Origin: Marivivens sp.
GTDB lineage: Bacteria > Pseudomonadota > Alphaproteobacteria > Rhodobacterales > Rhodobacteraceae
Assembly: GCA_024642185.1 (NCBI GenBank)
Contig: JAHEBR010000003.1
Location: forward strand, 1-35,930
Direction of reading: 5' to 3'
Length of the DNA stretch: 35,930 nt
Positions 32,340 through 35,930 of the stretch are shown here, piece after piece (position 1 is the stretch's first letter; every line of letters starts with the position of its first letter). A model generated the notes under the pieces. It was given only the letters and a program-made list of their open reading frames with translations. It ran no database searches and was not told the origin of the DNA. A program made the position numbers and the translations under genes.

Positions 32340-33761
32340 ATGTCCCTGCCGCTCGACCGTTTCGCAGCCGCCATCGGCGCGCGCAATGTCCTGACCGGCA
32401 AGGATACAGCCCCTTGGGATCAGGATATAGCCGGCGAATTCGTCGGTCCGCCCGCTGCTGTGCTGCGGCCTGCCTCGACCGCCGAGGTTTCCGCGATCCT
32501 CGAGATCGCGTCCGAGACCAAGACCCCGATCGTGCCGGTCAGCGGCAGGACCGGCTTCAACGGCGCGGCCTTTGCGCCGGGCGGCATCAAGCTCTCGCTC
32601 GACCGGATGAACCGAATTCGTGAAGTCCGCCCCGCCGCCCGTGCCATCGTGGCTGAAGCCGGTGTCGTTTTAACTAAGTTGCACGATGCTGCAGACGAGC
32701 AGGGCCTGGTCTTCCCGCTCACCTTCGGCGCGCGGGGTTCGGCCATGCTGGGCGGTGTCCTCTCGACCAATGCGGGCGGCTCCAACGTTTTACGCTATGG
32801 CAATACCCGCGATCTCTGCCTCGGGGTCGAGGTGGTGCTGGCCGATGGCCGGGTGCTCGATCTGATGAGTGCCCTGCACAAAGACAACACCGGCTATGCG
32901 CTAAAGCACCTCTTCATCGGCGCCGAAGGCACGCTCGGCGTCATCACAGCCGCGGTGATGAAACTCGCCCCGCGCCCCCGCGCCTATCTGACCGCCACGG
33001 TCGCGCTCAGGAGCCTTGGCGATGCGCTCGATCTTCTCAACCGGCTGCAGGTGGAAAGCGGCGGCGCGGTCGAGGCCTTCGAATATATGCCGCGCGAATA
33101 CATCGAAGGGCATCTCAAGCTCGATCCCAAGGCCCGCCCGCCCTTTGCCGATCGATACGATGTGAACGTGATGATCGAGCTTGGCATCACCTCCTCGCTT
33201 CTGGCCGCCCAGCGCCCCGACGGCACGCGCCCCGCCGACGAGATGCTCGAGACCGTCTTGGCAGAGATGCACGAGGAAGGCGCCCTGCTGGACGCGGTGA
33301 TCGCCACAAGCGAGGCGCAAAGGCGCGAGATGTGGACACGCCGCGAATCCGCCGCCGCGATTGCCTATCTCCGCGCCTGTCGGCTCGACAACGATATCGC
33401 CCTGCCGCTCGACCGGATCGAAGAATTCTATGCCCGCGTCCGCCCGCGCCTTGCCGCCATCGACCCCCGGATCGACGAGCTGACCGTCGCGCATCTGGGC
33501 GATGGCAACCTGCACTATACGCTTTACCCCACCTCGGACGACGAGGCCCTGCACGACCGCCTGCGCGAGACTGTCGAAGACGTGGTGGCCGAGCTGGGCG
33601 GCTCGTTCTCGGCCGAGCACGGCATCGGCCTTTACAAGCTGCCGACGATGCGGCGGCGCAAGCCGGCCGAGGTGCTGGCGGCGATGCGCTCGGTCAAGCG
33701 GGCGCTTGATCCCGAGAATCTCATGAACCCCGGCAAACTGATCCCGCCGGCCAATTCATGA
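32340..33761 (+). CDS. FAD-binding oxidoreductase (glycolate oxidase GlcD / D-lactate dehydrogenase-like)
   Basis: IVPVSGRTGFNGAAFAPGGIKLSLDRMNRI, GARGSAMLGGVLSTNAGGSNVLRYGNTRDLCLGVEVVLADG, HLFIGAEGTLGVITAAV, FSAEHGIGLYK. ATG at 32340 preceded by AAGGAG. Confidence 0.92.
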   Translation: MSLPLDRFAAAIGARNVLTGKDTAPWDQDIAGEFVGPPAAVLRPASTAEVSAILEIASETKTPIVPVSGRTGFNGAAFAPGGIKLSLDRMNRIREVRPAARAIVAEAGVVLTKLHDAADEQGLVFPLTFGARGSAMLGGVLSTNAGGSNVLRYGNTRDLCLGVEVVLADGRVLDLMSALHKDNTGYALKHLFIGAEGTLGVITAAVMKLAPRPRAYLTATVALRSLGDALDLLNRLQVESGGAVEAFEYMPREYIEGHLKLDPKARPPFADRYDVNVMIELGITSSLLAAQRPDGTRPADEMLETVLAEMHEEGALLDAVIATSEAQRREMWTRRESAAAIAYLRACRLDNDIALPLDRIEEFYARVRPRLAAIDPRIDELTVAHLGDGNLHYTLYPTSDDEALHDRLRETVEDVVAELGGSFSAEHGIGLYKLPTMRRRKPAEVLAAMRSVKRALDPENLMNPGKLIPPANS

Positions 33762-34960
33762 TCCGCCACTTTCGCCTGATCGCTGCCGATCCGACCCTGC
33801 GGCTTGTCGTGGGCGCCGTTCTGCTTTTCGGCATCCACGCGGCTTCGGTCGCGATCTATCAGTCGCTCATCGCCATCAGCGTTTTCGGCATCAGCGACAG
33901 GTTCTATTCCTTCGTCCTCCTGATCGCGCTCTTTATCTCGGTCGGCGCCTCGGTCGGCGTCGGCATCATCACCGACCAGCGCCCAAGCCGCCGCGCGATG
34001 GCCCTCACCGCCTCTGCTCTGATGGTCGCTGGATCCGCGCTCGTCTGGATGGGCAATTCACCTGTCTATTTCGTCATCGCGCATATGCTTCTGCTGCCCG
34101 CCAGTGGTTCACTCTTCGGCCAACTCTTTGCCGTGGCCAGGCTCGCTTCCGCACCACTCGCCCCGCAAGACAGGGATGCCATCCTCACCATCGTCCGCGC
34201 CACCTTTGCTGTCCCCTTTATGATTGTCCTGCCACTCTGGGGCATGGCCTTCGATAGCGGGCTTTCGCTTCTGACAATCTACCCGGTCGTCCTTTTGGTC
34301 TCTCTCTCACTTCTGGCGCTGATCTGGCGACGCTGGCCCGCCGACAGCGCGGCCCCCTGGACCGAGCAGAAATCTGGCCTCGGTTTCCGCGCGTCAATCG
34401 GCGAGATGGTGGCGCCGCCTGTCTTGATCCGCGTCATGTTGATGGGGGCGATCCATTCCGGTTCGGCCATCTCCGGCGTTGTGGTCGGCCTCATCTTCAA
34501 CGAAGCCGCCGGGCGCGGCGCGGGCGATGTGGGCCTCTTCTTCGGCCTCTTCGTGGCGGTCGAAGTGGTTGTCACGCTTTCGGTCGGCCAGCTCCTCCGC
34601 GTCATGCCCCGTCTTTGGATCATAACGTCCGGCGCTGGCATCTATGCCCTGTTCCTTGGGCTTCTGCCGATCCTTGCGCCAACCCCGTGGGTTTGGGCGC
34701 TCGTCTTTCCCGCCGGAGCGGGCGGCGCGATGATCTATGCCTTGGCCATCGGCTATCTGCAGGATCTGATGGGCCGCCGCGCAGGGGCCGGTGCCTCACT
34801 CATCGCGCTTCAGCGCCTGTCGTCCGATGGCCTGAACGCTTTGTTGTTCGCCATCGGCACATGGATCAGCGGCTATGGTCTTGTCTCGATCCTTGGCGCA
34901 GCAACGCTCTTTGCGGCGATCATTGCGATCCTCTGGCTTGATCGGGGCCGCGAAGCCTAG
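33758..34960 (+). CDS. MFS transporter
   Basis: 400 aa polytopic protein; ATGA overlap with the oxidase; loop ITDQRPSRRAMALTASALMVAGSALVW. Confidence 0.8.
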   Translation: MIRHFRLIAADPTLRLVVGAVLLFGIHAASVAIYQSLIAISVFGISDRFYSFVLLIALFISVGASVGVGIITDQRPSRRAMALTASALMVAGSALVWMGNSPVYFVIAHMLLLPASGSLFGQLFAVARLASAPLAPQDRDAILTIVRATFAVPFMIVLPLWGMAFDSGLSLLTIYPVVLLVSLSLLALIWRRWPADSAAPWTEQKSGLGFRASIGEMVAPPVLIRVMLMGAIHSGSAISGVVVGLIFNEAAGRGAGDVGLFFGLFVAVEVVVTLSVGQLLRVMPRLWIITSGAGIYALFLGLLPILAPTPWVWALVFPAGAGGAMIYALAIGYLQDLMGRRAGAGASLIALQRLSSDGLNALLFAIGTWISGYGLVSILGAATLFAAIIAILWLDRGREA

Positions 34961-35892
34961 AAGAAGCCCGGACCCGCCTTTTCCAGCATCTTGCGCGCCA
35001 TCTCGCGGCCCAACGCCGCGCCATCCTCGATGGGCGCCGTCTGGTCGTCGCTGATAACTTCCGAGCCATCGATCCGCAGGATCTCACCCCGCAGACGCAG
35101 GTTGTCGCCGCCCAATTCCGCAAGCCCCGCAATCGGCGTCTGGCACGACCCATCGAGCGCCGCCAAAAACGCCCGCTCGGCCGCAAGCCGCTGGCCCGTG
35201 GGGCCGTGATGGATCGCCTCGAGCATCGCCGCCGCCCGCGAATCGGCCAGCCGCCGTTCAATCCCGATCGCGCCCTGCGCCACGGCGGGAAGGATGTCTT
35301 CGGGCGCAATCGCTTGGCGTGGCACGTCCGTCATGCCAAGCCGGTTGAGCCCCGCCATCGCCAGAAAGGTCGCCTCGGCCACCCCTTCCGACAGCTTGCG
35401 CAACCGCGTCTGCACGTTGCCGCGAAACTCGACGATCTGCAGATCGGGCCGCCGCGCCAAGAGCTGCGCCTTGCGACGAAGCGACGAGGTTCCCACCACC
35501 GCGCCCTGCGACAGATCCGCGAGCGCCCCGCCACCAAGCGAGACAAAGGCATCGCGCACATCCTCGCGCGGCAGATAGGTGTCGAGGATCAGCCCCTCGG
35601 GCTGCTCCACCGGCATATCCTTCATCGAATGCACGGCAATGTCGATCGAGCCATCAAGCAGGGCATCCTCGATCTCGCGGGTGAAAAGCCCCTTGCCGCC
35701 GATCTCTTTCAGCGGCCGATCCTGCACTGCATCGCCCGTGACCTTGATCACGACGATCTCAAACGCCTCTTGCGGCAAGCCAAAGGCCGCCCTCAAACGA
35801 TCCCGCGTCTCATGCGCCTGCGCGAGCGCAAGCGGCGATCCACGGGTTCCGATCCGGAAGGGCGAGGCGGGAGAAGGCAGGTTTTGCATCAT
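34957..35892 (-). CDS. hemC: Hydroxymethylbilane synthase (porphobilinogen deaminase)
   Basis: FRIGTRGSPLALAQAHETRDRL, GKGLFTREIEDALLDGSIDIAVHSMKDMP, GTSSLRRKAQLLARRPDLQIVEFRGNVQTRLRKL, LDGSCQTPIAGLAEL. Confidence 0.96.
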   Translation of the reverse strand: MMQNLPSPASPFRIGTRGSPLALAQAHETRDRLRAAFGLPQEAFEIVVIKVTGDAVQDRPLKEIGGKGLFTREIEDALLDGSIDIAVHSMKDMPVEQPEGLILDTYLPREDVRDAFVSLGGGALADLSQGAVVGTSSLRRKAQLLARRPDLQIVEFRGNVQTRLRKLSEGVAEATFLAMAGLNRLGMTDVPRQAIAPEDILPAVAQGAIGIERRLADSRAAAMLEAIHHGPTGQRLAAERAFLAALDGSCQTPIAGLAELGGDNLRLRGEILRIDGSEVISDDQTAPIEDGAALGREMARKMLEKAGPGFF

Positions 35893-35930
35893 ATGCGCCT
35901 TCTAGCCGCGCCAAACCCGCCCGACAATGG

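Overview
This 35.9 kb, GC-rich window looks alphaproteobacterial, probably Rhodobacterales-like; that is judged from gene content and the tRNA and was not tested. It has three blocks. (1) 1-6657: a urate/allantoin degradation cluster with a truncated puuD-type urate hydroxylase, a LysR regulator, uraH, a puuE-uraD fusion, a ureidoglycine aminohydrolase cupin, allA and an NCS2 permease. It is closed by a strong intrinsic terminator at 6681-6708. (2) ~6757-28132: a capsule/exopolysaccharide locus with KpsM/KpsE/KpsT-like export proteins, an RgpF-like protein, several single- and multi-module glycosyltransferases, a phosphomannomutase, a UDP-glucose-type dehydrogenase, a methyltransferase, wecB and wecC. 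Embedded in it are a DUF2793/tail-fibre-like protein and a beta-propeller/RTX-like protein that converge on one shared CTAG stop. (3) 27935-35892: a HlyD/FtsX/ATPase ABC exporter, an elongator tRNA-Met with terminator, an FAD-linked oxidase, an MFS transporter and hemC. The leads I rate highest are the phage/GTA-tail-fibre-like gene inside the capsule locus, a short PDVA-type module shared by three different polysaccharide proteins, an apparent AUC start codon on the KpsE-like gene, a ~66-codon antisense read-through of wecC into the neighbouring hlyD-like gene, and paired TTTG-N9/10-CAAA palindromes in the two divergent promoters of the urate cluster. No CRISPR array, transposase or rRNA was seen. 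All family names come from reading the proteins by eye, with no database search.
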